Under the pieces are notes generated by a model. The model made no database searches and was not told the DNA's origin. It saw only the letters and a list, made by a program, of their open reading frames with translations. From contig JABWDB010000004.1 in the NCBI GenBank assembly GCA_019614645.1, forward strand, positions 12,710,001 through 12,774,000: DNA of 64,000 nucleotides. Direction: 5' to 3'. This DNA comes from Stratiolaelaps scimitus (taxonomy: Eukaryota > Arthropoda > Arachnida > Mesostigmata > Laelapidae). Below are positions 34,404 through 48,363 of the stretch, piece by piece. Every line of letters starts with the position of its first letter. Within the stretch, counting starts at the first letter, position 1. Position numbers and translations under genes: made by a program.

Positions 34404-37400
34404 ATGGACGACTCATTGACGGATTCGATGTTCGAGGAACCGACTGACAGGTCGTTGCTCGCACGTGAATGGCTCTTTGTTAAGATACTGCATTGCATCG
34501 ACTCGGGAAAATCGAAGGCTTCCGGAGTTCTACTCGTTGGGGGGCCTGGGAGCGGCAAAACAACGGCTCTTGGCGAGATCGCGCGCCCTTCGGAGTCCGA
34601 CTCTCGGCAGGCGGATCTCAATCGCCGTCTTGTTGCCAGCTACCACTGCGATCCTCAGGTGCTAAGCTCGCTGCAGTTGTCCCATTTCATTCTTGACCTC
34701 GTCGATCAGCTGAGTGCTTGCCCACTTCTGATTGGCTATCGAGATCGCCTTGAGGATTCGGAAATTGCAGCTGTATTACAACCATCGGAAGTTGAACGGT
34801 TTCCGGATGAGGCGTTCAAGAAGGCTGTTCTGTTTCCACTTCTGGAGACCGAACCGCCAGAGATGTGCTGCGTGATTACGGTCGATGGCATCGATGAAGC
34901 TGGACCTGATTCGGAGGTAAGACGGGTTGAAATAGAGGATCAGCTAGGTTAGGTATGCAATAGGATCGGCGTCAGCCATTTGACTGGGAATGATTTTCTT
35001 ATTTAATTAATTTATCCTTTGAAGTTACTTTCATCAGCGACGTTTGTGAGTGATCAAATAAATGAACTATCTTGTATTTTATCCAACTCTAAGTTATGTT
35101 AGGAAAGCCAAACTTTCGAGTAAATTATTGCACTCAGATATAAACCAAATATAGTTGTAGAATCAGTATTTATTGCACATTACTCTGTACGTTTTGTTGG
35201 TCACCAAAAAGGGACGGAAAGAGATACTTGTTGGATATAAAACTTGATACCTTTTGAGAACATCGTACCGTTGTCATTCGATAACTATTTAGTATCTCTG
35301 GTGTAACATAATTTTCCCGTTGTATATTCATTGATGTGTGATCTTTATATAAAATTGTAGGTAACCTCTTTTATTCCTTATGGATTTACGTTCGGAATTT
35401 GCAAAGTACTGGTCCTGGAAAATATCTTAAACTTCATAATTTCATTACCAAATCGACGCACCGGCTAGGATCTAAAAAGGGGGAGTATTTATAATAGCAT
35501 AATTTAAAAGCAGTATAGAAACGAGCAAAAACTTAAACTGAAGCAACCATTCATTTTCTCATAGGTTTCATATCAAGTCCGAAGTGGTTCGCGGGATCGT
35601 AAGCAGACATTTTATGTGTCTCGCGGACGACGAAGTCGTCTCAATCAAGAGCGAGCCTCAGTAGTGGCTCTACCTTATATTTGACAATACGTCTAAAAAT
35701 ATAAATAAAACACATATGTGAATTTACACATACTTTCTGGTCAAGTCAATACTGCCACATTCGTGGTTTGTCCACTGGTACAACAGCTTCTTCATTCGCA
35801 CCCTCCGTCGCATGGAGGCCACCGCGTAGGAGAGAGCATATTATATCTGGAAGAATCCTTGAAAGTCGCGCTATGAACCGGTGTTATCCATTTGCGAAAT
35901 GTGAGAAGGCCTATGTCCTCCTACTGTTCAGCTTTACAGCAACCGGAGAGCCGGTTTTTAAATGCTCGTCTGGTGGTGATGATAGACCAGCGTAGGTTAT
36001 ATGCCTGTTTCGTTTCGTGTCTCTGGATCCACTTTAGCTTGTGATTTACAGGTGATGTGATAAGAGCGTATTAAGAAGCGATTCATTGACGGTTATAATA
36101 ATATTGTTCGATGCAATCATGTTCGTTGCATTGGCTATTCCGCTCATTTAACGAGAAAGCCCCATAAACGAATCTTGAGAACGCGGTTTCCGTTTGTCTG
36201 ATAACCTCATTTTCTTCACGTGTCCAGCTTCGTGTAACAATCAAGGACGCAGCCTTCCGCGCAGGCCCTTCCATATGCATGCGTTTCACAGCCCTTCTTT
36301 GCTAATTATCTTCGCCGTTCGGTGTTTAACGGACTCAGAACGCCAACTTGTATAGAGTTGTCTGACTGGTTTGCGGCTGTGCGGCCGGCCCACCTTTAGT
36401 AGGTTCTCGGGGAGACCAGGGGGCCCAGGCTGTGACTGGCTCACTGTCACTCAGTCGGCCAGTCAGCCAGCCATTATTGAGAGCAACGAGAGAGCGCGAA
36501 CTAGAGAGATTGACGGTGATACATTTGCGGTAATCGACAGTCAGCTACCGCGCGCCACTCTCTGTGTAGCTGTTGACGGCCAGGATGAGCCTCAACCAGG
36601 TGGTATGCCACCGATACACCGTTACCACCATCATCATCATCACCACGAAAGCAGCCAATTTGGCAGCATTTACTCATACACGCACGGACCATTTCGGGTC
36701 CTTCTCTGTGCAGCTGACTACATTCTATATAGCTAGAAGAGGACGCTGCCTGGTTACCGGAAGGCTAACGCTTTTTAGACAGATCGTCTACACATCGTGC
36801 CCATATATACCTTGATACATATGCACATGCATCATTCGCTCAGCACTCGAGACTATATGGCATTCAATCTTGGAGATAACGTTGGCGATGAATGCTGGAA
36901 AATGACTGTTTAAGTAGTTGTTGTTATGGCGTCACCGGCTATTGCTTTGTATAGAAAATGTGTAAATCCTTTTTTTTTTTTGGTTAACACGTAGACATAT
37001 AGATATACTACATTATATAGGTGAATATGTTTGGCGAATCTGCGCTATTGCATATGCTCACCTTTAAGGAAATTATTCTCTGAGCAATTGGTTTGTGGCA
37101 AGAGTGGTTTGTGGTACCTACCTATCAAAATGTTTAAGGCTCCTCGAATTTCATTTGTAACTTCTGGCCAATACCGAAACAAATATTGTATTTTTAATCA
37201 TACACTGGTCACTTGGCACTATAATGCTAGGTCTGTATACACAGACTGGTCATTGCTGCTCAATTAAGAGATGTTCCTGTAATCTCGATATTGCTGCTAC
37301 ACATGTATGTACGAAAGCGCCAAAGATAGCAATTATCCTAAGCGACCACTGCGAGTGCTTGGCTTAACCGAGTACAAGTTGTTCGAATAGCTGTCACACC

Positions 37401-40400
37401 TTCTAGCACCGATTTTTCCAGCCTCGAGGAGTGCGAAGTCGATATATATATGGCATGAAGTATTTATTTAATTATTCTTCAATGAAAAAAATAACACAAG
37501 CTCTCGGCTTAAGTCTAACGAGTTCTTCGGCGTGGGAAAACAAGGGCTCCACTTAAAAATGCATTTGTGACCTCGATCTTAGTCGTCACTGAGGTTAGCT
37601 AGAATTGGATTCCTCAACGGTTATGAAAGATGATTTTTTGCTCTGGTATTGAACGATGGACGACACTGCCCGGCATTACAGCCACATTGCGGCACCCCTT
37701 CGACGAAGAACATAATAGAAAATGCATAGGAAATATCTAAGATGTTGTTTGTAGACAAGAATAATTGAACTGCCCGCTCTTTGGGCTTAGGTGATGTCGA
37801 ACAAAATGGTGCTCACATATTTTAATAGAAAATAACGTAGGTGCAACATTTTTGTGTTTATTTGGGGGCAAAAAAACCGAACGAACTTACTTGACAATGT
37901 AATTTGCTAAATTGGATTAGGATCGCAAGGGAGTTATCCTACAGGAGGCCTCTGTTAAAATTCAACCAGGATCTTCATGTGAATGTAGGCAGATGATTAC
38001 GTGTTTGCTGTACATTTTGCCTTAACAACAATTCTCCAATGTGTTATATTTCAGCGGGGCGTGATGTCGCATTCGACGCACACAGCTCGATCAGCATCAA
38101 CTCTGGATCCGAGTGGTGGTGGAGCATCTTTATGGAGCGAGTCCATCTCTCAGCTCTTGTCGGCCCACAATCAACTATTTCCTCCATGGTTGATGCTTGT
38201 ATGTTCAGCCAGACGTCAAAGTCGTACGATTAGCCGACTCTTCACGGGGTTTCGAAAGGTCAGTGCCGCATGTCGCCATTCAGTGACTCATAAGAAGGAC
38301 GGCAAGTTAATTGCGCGATTCAAAGCGATATCGGACAAAGGCATTTTTTACCCTGAGAAAAGTGGACGAATATTTGTCAGATCCTGCCAGAGTGTCAAAA
38401 GTGTCAAACGTTGGAGTAGGCGTGATGCTCATTTTTTTGTTAGCCTTTAGTTTGCAATACAACTTAACTAATGCTCCATTCCATAAAGAGCCATCGCTAT
38501 GTAGAACATAATATATCGTCCATATTGCCTTGGTAGCGATTTCTGGGCTTGGGTAATCTTCAGTATCGGGCTCAGGCTGTTTTGATCGCTTCCATTTGAT
38601 AGTTCGATGTAATTTGAAGCCAAGTTCTAGGAACGAGGAGGATTGGATTCGAGCACACTGTCACAAAAAGGAAGCACTAAATGTTACCAATAGGATCATT
38701 CGACAACGATTAATGCTTCGCTATATTGGATATCCAATATATGACACCATGATACATTCGTTCAGCAGTCGTTGCCGATGTCCAAGCAGACTCTCACAGT
38801 GATTCTAAACAAACGTGCAATGGCATCGTTTCTCGATAAGTCACATTCGTTTGAACCACTTCCAAAGAGTCATATGTCATTGCCAGGGCTGTGGTCGTTT
38901 TAAAAGCAGCCACTGACTCCGCTGAATCATGTTATTTCATTACTGTTGTGTTAGTTTAGTTCTACTTATTCAAGAATACTAGCCGTCGACAATACTAGCG
39001 TTGTGGCATTGCCAACAGTGAACGCCGATTATCATACGCGCATAGTTCCGCTCGCTTCTGCTGCTGGGGTATTTTGAATAGCCTTTCATTTTATCAGTTT
39101 GGCTCGTAGAACTCAGAGTAGGTTCTCTCCTATCTCACAAGGTCAGTGCGCTCTATTGGACGTCATCGAGGACGCCACCATAATTATAACTTAGCCACCT
39201 TAGAATGTATGACTTATTTAGACATTTCTACTAGACTTTGAGGTGCCCCGTGGCGATGGTAAAAAAATTTTTCAACAAAGCATTCTATTTCGATTTATGA
39301 CATATTCTTCGTACTTTCTTACGCAGTCGGGCCCGCATAGCATACATATCATACCTATTATTGTCATTCCAACATGAAACTTCCACGGAACATCACTTGT
39401 AGAAAATAACAGCCATCGCTGTGTTTCGCCCACCATTTAAAACAAGTCGTATGCCCACTATGGTAGTCTGTGAAGTTTGTAGTGGTTGGTTCTCGCCGCC
39501 AGCCCTCACCATCCTCACCAATGTCCTCGGTGCGAAAAACATCGGATACCCAACGTCGCTGCCAACATTTGCTGAAGTCGATTTCGTTCATACCAAAACG
39601 TCGTCAATCGCAAACGCCGAACATCACACTCGAATCTTCGCTGCCTTCATCGTCTCTTGTTTACTCCTTATCTCGAAGTAGTTTACGCCCGGCTTGGCGC
39701 GTAGTGTATTGTGCACCTGTTTGCTCGTCGTTCTCCCATCCCTTGCTGTTGTTGTTGTTGTTCCTCCCAATAATCGAATCTGCGCTCAGCGGCGAAGCTG
39801 CCAGATACATTACGTTGTAATGAGAACCCGGGCGAATGCCCTCGGTGGATCAGATGACAGTCTGGCTTCCTCGCTAACGAAAAGCTCCCCTTTAATCACC
39901 TGCAAGCAGCTATTGGTAATTGCTGCGTACTGATACGATTCAACGATGGTCTCGTTGTCGTCCTCGATCGAATCGGACAATTAAATGATGCAATAAATAG
40001 TGGATTCTGTCAGTCGTAGGAAGTGCCTCACTCTTCGGCTAAGCTGCATGCACCGGGTATGCAACTACTAAAGGAATCATGTCCGCTTCGCAACGGACCC
40101 AGTAGTTCGGTCTGTCCCCTAATTAATCGCAGGCTAAATCTTGCCAAATAAAAACATATATCTGGGGAGGACTATTACCAGTGCCGCACTGTCTTTCAAG
40201 CACGTTCCACTTGAAGCCTGACCTGAGGTCTTCAAATAGGTTAAACACATGATGTCGATGGGTCAACGATAAATACGCCCCCCGCCCCGTCCCCCGGATC
40301 AAACGGCGAAACGGTTTCCACTCGTTACGCAACTAATTTGCCCTAGTGAACAGGCCCCGCCGGCGGTGACATCCTGCGTGTCTGATTCGTGTTCACAACT

Positions 40401-41575
40401 AAAAATAGCTAAAAGCAGGTAGTAAACAGACGCGCTACGCGTTAGTTAGTGCACAGCGGGAAAGTGGCTTAATGGTTAAGGCGCAACGGTCAGCGACCTG
40501 ACAACCAACCAGCCGTCTTCGCTTGTCGCTCGGTTCCCCGCAGGCCATTCGCGTTTTCTGCAGGCAGCAAGAACAGGATTGTAGCCGGAATCGATTGACC
40601 TTAATGTCGCAACGCGGATCGGGCAAATGAGGAGGAAATTGAGCTAATTAACGAACTTGAGCAAATATTCTATTGGCAAAACGCCATTGGGTCTGTTCTT
40701 GACACGCTATATCTAGCACACCGAGGACAGTGTGCAATAAAATCAGCTAATTGGATTCACTCACCTGGTGTTCTTGACAGTTTTAGGAGAAAGGTGAACG
40801 GAGGTGTGATGTCCTGACCTGAATAACGAAACGTTGAGTAGTTAAAACCACTTCGCACTTCCCTGCACTTTGTATCGATCGTAGCTAGGCGCCAGACGAC
40901 GACACATGGGCTAAATCCTTATGCAATTACACCTGAAATTAAATAACAGTTCCCGTTGTATTTGGTTCATCGACTCGTAGAACAATTGAGTCTGTTTGTA
41001 GTTATTTTTCATTTATGATGACAAAACGAAATGGATCAAACGACGTCAAAACATGATCTTGTAATTCCGAGAAAGCCTCCGTTCAAGTTAATGCCACTAC
41101 AATGGCGTGTTGTTGCTAGTAAATAGTAACGTTGTTATAAAAATAGATATATTTTAAAATATGTCACATCTTTGGCAAATATAGTAGAGTATGTGTAATG
41201 TTTGGGACACGGGATTCTTAGAGGTCGGCTAGATTCAACGCGTTGCAGTGTCATTATGAGAGTGATCATCATGTAAATGCTAACACAATTGCACGATCTA
41301 TTTTCAGATCGCTCTGGACGATCTTCGTAAACCGAATGTTGTACGCGACATGCAACAATATATACTCAACCGGCTCGACGCTGATGCCGCCTTACGGAAG
41401 CATCTGAGTCGAGAGAATGCGGACATGCTCAATCAGCTACATATCAAAAGCAATGGTAAGGAACATGTTTCATGCGACTACTGCTGAACGTATTGAAACG
41501 CCCTGGAACAAAATTGTTACAACAATGTAGCTAAATGTACACGTCGCTAAAGAAAGTAGCAAATACATGCACACA

Positions 41576-41615
<40 letters not shown>

Positions 41616-42147
41616 ATACGGTCGGGTGAAGTGTAGCACGGTATAGCCGCCATTGAACTTAAGAAAATAGCATACAATATTGTTTTGCGTTCGTTTGTTT
41701 AAAATCTGATAGATTAAATGTCCAAAACTTTGCAAAATTAATCTCACAGTTAATAATTACTGATCTCTCTACTGTTGGAATTGAAAGCAATGGGAACAAC
41801 GTAAAAAACATAAGGTTGGCAGAAGAGTCGAAGTGAATGTTTCTTGCAGCCGGTGAAACATTTACAGCCGACGTTCGGCCTTGCCGGCAAATGTGAAGGT
41901 TCTCCAATCAGCCCACTGTAATAGGGTTGGTACTTTCAATGGAGTGATATTCAGATGCATTGGGAGAAAAACGATCGATAGGATTCGAAAATTTAGTGAC
42001 CTGTTATCTTGGCGTATGCGACACCTTCCGGACTCTATGCCTAGCCCCAATTGTTTCTAACCGGGGTACCCAATTGAGGGTCAGCCAGCAGAAATCATCG
42101 AGGGTGGCGATGAGTGAAGGCTTATTTCGTTTTGAGAGTTTGCCACA

Positions 42148-42191
<44 letters not shown>

Positions 42192-45100
42192 GTTTAGGAC
42201 CAAAATGTATGTAACGAAGCTTAGGATGTATCGACAACCCCGTAAAAATACGATATCGGACAGACGATAGCATTCAGTGATGTGCTCTTCCCAATGGCGC
42301 GTACTCAGTCGGAAACAGCGTATTGAATTCTTATGAAAATTGTTCAGCCAGTGAAATTTTGATGTCAGTTTTACGTTTGTTTCACGCCCTCTCATCTCTC
42401 GTTCGTTTTGACTTCTATAACGATCTGTGGCTTTATATCTATTTCCTTTCTCTATTTGTGATCTTTAGGTTGTTTACTGTATCTGGAGCAGGTTCTGGAC
42501 GGCGTTGTCGATAATAGTATCATCCTGCGGGAGATCCGCGACATTCCGGGCACCCTAAACGGACTCTATCTTTGGTACTGTCAACGATTGTTCGGCTCAA
42601 AGATGGAGTTTGACTTGCAAGTTCGGCCTCTATTATGTCTCCTGCTCACGGCCACCAAGCCTGTTCCGTTCGAGGTATGAAACGCATACGAAAACATTTA
42701 ACAGCTGTAAGAACAATAATAATAATAATAATAGTTAGTTTAACCGCTATCACAATAACGCGTATTATTACTGCTCTCAACCCGCTCCCCGCAGGCAAGT
42801 TTGCCAAAACAAGGAGTGGTTTACGTTCTAAAAACTCGGTTAGATTGTGACATATAAGCGGCGTCGGCCCGGCGACGACGAAGGCTCAGCAGCCGGCGCT
42901 TGTAAAGGGCAACAGGGCGCGCACAAACTCCCTGCTAGATGCTGTTTTATAATGGACTGAAAACACCGTTCACTTTGAATACCGCAACTCTTGTGTGGGT
43001 CTACGAACGAGAGCTGGCATGAGCAAAGCCACCCACGTGGACCAATAGTCGCCGACCGCCGCAAGCTATCCCCTACCTCGTTACTACTGGGGACCTCTCT
43101 GTGTGTGTGTGAGCAAGCGATTGTGATGGTGGCAGCAACAGCAACAGCTTATTTTACCCGAGAGATCCACATGCATCACAGCACTTGCTCGTTATTGTTT
43201 GCTCGGACCACACATACTGGCTTAATACAGCCGTTTTGATACCAAAAGGACTCATGCTTTGTTGCTGCAAAATAAGGTTTACCCATGCTGCGTTACAACC
43301 TGCAGTTAACAAGATGCAGGTTTGAGCCCTTATAAAGCAACATATTCCTTTGGATAAAGACGTATTTTAATGGAATAGTTAGTATCGTATGTATCGCTTC
43401 TGTCTGTTGCTTGAAAAGGTTAAATGTTAACCGATGCGAGCTCTCTGTTGCTGTTCAACGTACAGGTGCCATGGTCTCTGCCTACACGATTAGCGATAAT
43501 TATCATTATTGATCCTATTAGTTAATTTATTGGTCATTCGCACAACATTCATGGTTCGTAATCGTCTCACCGACGACGGCTGTGTTAATATACGCTTGAG
43601 CAATCGACTGGAAGTAACAACGTAAAGATTAGATTCACTCACAAGAGTGAGCTGCAGTTAAGTAACTGTAATTTGTATTAAATTGAAAAACTTCTTCATT
43701 TTCACAAAGACATTGGGTTATATGTGACAGTTACACGTACGGGGTGCACAAGAATAAAACAAAAATAAACTCAATAGAAGCTCAATAGCGATAGCTAGAA
43801 CAACATGACATCTCGAAGTAGGATCGTAATTTGGTCTTATTCAATCTTTGATATCGTTGTCTCTTTCAGGACGTATACCAATGTTTGTGGGGTTGGGATT
43901 CGGATTTGACCCGAGAAGGTCTTCTGAAAACGTTAAAGCGTCTGTCAAAAATTGTCTCACCTTCCCCACAACACCGACGAAGACTACGGATATTTCACCA
44001 GAGCTTCGCGGAATGGCTGTGCGATGTGAAGCATTGTACTCAGCGGTTCCTTTGTAAACCACAGGTTGGACATGCAATGTGGGCTCTACGGTACGTGATT
44101 ATTAAGATCTTTGTTTCCCGTCTCGAATTAGCTATTATTATTGTAGATGACTTGACATAGGCATCCTATCTGTATGAAATATAGACCACAATCGAAGCTG
44201 GTCTTTATTACGTGTTGACACATTAGGTTATTCAATTTAGATCTGATATATATATATATATATATAACTCCACACCAATCACGGATACAGATATATGTAT
44301 ATATATATATATATCTGTATCCGTCATTGGTGTGGAGTTATGCTATATGGTGCCAGGTCTATGCGCACTTCAATCGAGGTTCGGCGTCATCATTACGCCT
44401 AAGCCTTGGTAACAGATGTAGACTTAACAATGCCCAGTGTGTTGTCTGCTTTCTGACCACCGGACCACATCGCAGCACGTTACCCTGTATATATTTCGTC
44501 GCATTGTTAGGTACTCGACATTGTGCAAGGCGACAGACCTCACAGCAGAGGAAGGTTCCGATCTGTGGCATCACCTGCGTCGAACAGGACTGCCCCAGCA
44601 TTACCAGGCTCTCTGGCATTCCCATTGCACCGGTGAGCCTCTACGGGAAAGTGCGCTCATGTACACCTCCGTCAGTTCTCTAGGAGCGACCGATAACCAT
44701 GCTCTCCTCAATAATTCGTTATTGCTTGAGAACAAAGTTGTTCGACTACTCCTCGAAGCCTGTTCAGCACCAAACCTAAAACGGTACGTTGAATTATCAT
44801 CCATCAAAATACAACCGAATGTTCAGATAAGCTGAAGAAAAACGGAGAGTTACAGATGAACGGTCTAAATATGACCGCAGGTGTAGGAAATCTTGGTGGA
44901 CGACGAACATTGGACACGTAGTTAGAGGGCTCGTTTTAGCAAGATCTCGTCAAAGTACTCGCTAACATGGATCAAAAACAAACGCTACACGGCGATAATA
45001 CTATATTAGGCGATCCTGGAATAAACGACGAAATATACACGTACTGAAATCGCGCAACAAATCGCGCAGCTCGATTTTCTAACCTTTCTTTCTAACCTTT

Positions 45101-48100
45101 CTCAATTTCACATGTGCCGTTGCATGCGCGTATATCCAATAATATAATAAAGTAGCCATCATTCTACCTCATGCAGATTTAAAAGCTGTGTACAGCTGGA
45201 CGAGATGGAGGATGACGAGGTGACGTCTGTCAGTGAGCTGGCAACGTCGCTACTCGAAGAGAGCCAACTGGCCAGTCTTGCACCGGACGCCGTCGATGAA
45301 GCCGAGCCGTCAAGTCAACGAACGCTACTACACCGTGCCGCCGAGGATGGCGACCTACAGTTGGTTGCCCGTCTTGTCGAGATGGGCGCCGCTATCGAGA
45401 ACGCCGACCGAAAAGGACATACGCCGCTAAACCTCGGTAAGATTCTCGACGCCGCCTGTCTGAATGAGACTCGGCTTAGTCGTCAAAATGATCACGAAGT
45501 TCTGGCAGTGACTGCGCGAAACAGGGTTGAGCCTAATGCTATCGATCCGGTTGTTGTTTGTGTGCCACCTTCGTTTCGTGACGTTGCATGCGATGGCGCT
45601 TCCAGCGGCTCGTCAGGGTCACCTGCAGGTGTTGGAGGCGCTGTTACGCGCCGGTGCAGCAGTGGATAGGGCGGATCTCGACGGGTGGACCCCGCTGAGA
45701 TCTTCGGCGTGGGCGGGTCATGCAGCTGTCGTCGACGCTTTACTACTGTTTGGAGCTCGGGTCGATCTGGCCGATGCTGATGGTCGGACAGCGTTGCGGG
45801 CTGCTGCGTGGGGTGGTCACGACGATATCGTGTTGAGGCTTCTTAAAGCTGGCGCCGCAGTGAACGCGCGTGACGCCGAAGGCCGGACGGCGCTAATTGC
45901 AGCCGCATACATGGGACATTCAGCTATCGTAGGTGAGAACTCGGGTTCGGCACGTTTTTGCTATCATTAAATGGGATCACTCACTCATATATATATATAT
46001 GAAAAAATGCTCGAACGATTCTTATTTATGTTTAGGTCACCTTTTGGATGCGGGAGCTGATATTAATCACGCAGACAAGGACGGACGAACAGCTTTAAGT
46101 GTGGCCGCTCTTTGCGTGCCGGCCTCACAAGGTCATCACGCCGCTGTGGTTTCACTACTTCTTGAACGAGGAGCCGAGGTACGAAAACAGCCTGGACCAA
46201 AACACGAACGAACGGGGCACTCAAATAGTATACGAAATATCTCTGTACAATCAGTGGTTGTATGACTTACTTTTATATCGGTAGATGGTGTAAATCGCTC
46301 GTTTTCCGGTCAGTACCATCAGTTGACTCACTCATGTGTACAAAACTTTAAATTTATCCATCTCGGGGTAACTAGTCGTCCGATGAACGCACTGAACGAA
46401 GGGGACGGAACGAAACTAGATTATATATTTATTTCTTGTTTGTGTTTGTGAATAGGTGGACCATCGAGATTCGGAAGCCATGACGGCACTTCTTGTGGCG
46501 GCTTTCGAGGGTCACGCCGAGGTGTGCGAACTTTTGCTCGAGGGCGGCGCCGACGTGGACCATGCCGACGCAACAGGCAGGACGCCTCTATTCGCCGCCG
46601 CGTCAATGGGACATGCGCATGTGGTACGCCTTCTGACGCTCACTTATGAAATAAATTATGCTGATATCGCCTCCTTCTCCGCTGTTTATCTCATATCTCT
46701 GATGACATTTCGATAGATGATGCACCACAAGTTAACCCTGTATACGACGCAATTTTGCGATCATTTTTTGTTCGGCCACTGCACGACCTCGGTCGTCGTT
46801 CGATCTCCACGTCTCGCTGCCAGTAGTATATGTACTCATATGGGCTTGCTGATTTTCGTGTGAATTTTAAATGTATACATCTGCAGGTGAAGCGCCTGTT
46901 GTTCTGGGGAGCATATGTGGACTCAATCGACTCGGAAGGCCGAACAGTCTTATCAGTAGCGGCGGCCCAGGGCAATCCGCAGACGGTCGAATGCCTCCTC
47001 GACCGAGGACTGGACGAATTGCATCGCGACAACGCCGGCTGGACTGCTCTTCATTACGCGGCTTTCGAAGGGCACGCACAAGTTTGTCAGCTGCTTATGC
47101 AAGCTGGCGCCAAAGGTTAGTGTTATACATGGGTCACATCGCCGACACAAACCGGACCGAGCCGTGGAGAAGTAAGAGCACGTCAATGTCGAATCAATGT
47201 CAGACCAAAGCAGGGATTTGTGTGCACATGCTCATATAATCTTCGTCGTCCGTGGCACCGTTTTACCACACCAAACTTTTTCAACCAACCTAACAACTAC
47301 GATAGTACCCTTTGAAACCGCACAAGCACCACGGGCAGCTATCACTTGCAGGCGGAAAAAACGATTCCCAAGAACACCTACTGCAGAAACCTCGCCACAT
47401 TTTATGACAGAATGTGTTCTTGTAATTTGTGACGTGCGTTATGGTGCCGAGATCGAAGAAAGCTGACCTTGAAATTGATCAAGGTTTGTTGTCAAGTCAT
47501 GCCGAAAGGTCGAGAGAGCCATGACGAAATATCTTATGGTCGCAAAGGTATAATATTATGTACACTTGTTTGTTGATGTTTCGGTTGATTTCTGTTCTTT
47601 TGGCTTTTTGGTGAATGTCATTGCACGATGACCAAGCAGCAAGTGAAGTGGACACGGACGGTCGAACCCCGTTGATTCTGTCCGCACAGGAGGGCCATTC
47701 GGCCTGTGTGCAACTTTTCATCCAGAGCTGTCCTCGTATTCTTGAGCATCGAAGTCACGATGGTCGGACGGCGCTTCGTATGGCGGCTATGGAGGGCCAC
47801 AGGGAGACAGTCGATCTCCTTCTCGGCTACGGCGCAGATGTGAACTATCAAGTACGTGAGAAATGTAGACGTGACGCGAAGGTTAAAGCGCAAATGAACA
47901 CTGTTCCATCATTTCGTTATGACTCGCATTTTCGACTTGGAGAGTTTCTTTTCTTTGTTTTTACATGCATATTCTGCACGTTCGATATTTGTCGCTGTGG
48001 CCGTTGCGGGCACCACCTCTGTGAATGAGTTTGCCATAATTTTCTATTGTAGTAGTTGTAATCAAAAGTTAAGCTGGAATTAGTCGAAGATATTTGTATC

Positions 48101-48330
48101 TTTTGGTCGAATGATGGTTCGTTCGTCATAGATTTACTAGCCGATCATTAATACACCCTTCGCCGCTGATGGACAGGATGCTGATGGACGTACGACCATC
48201 TATCTGCTAGCGCTTGAGGGCAACGCCGCGATATTGGAGCACCTCATCGGTAGGGGGGCGGACGTTGAGGCGGTAGATCTTGAGGGACGGACAGCCCTAC
48301 ATGTCGCCGCATGGCAAGGTACGTAACAGC

Positions 48331-48363
<33 letters not shown>

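Noticed and set aside
36371..36736. 121-codon plus-strand frame with a His run in the first ANKRD50 intron
   Set aside because: The His run comes from a (CAT)n repeat; there are no splice sites that would join it in phase to the flanking ANKRD50 exons.
42004..42395. Frames rich in Ile-Tyr repeats
   Set aside because: These are translations of the (TA)n microsatellite.
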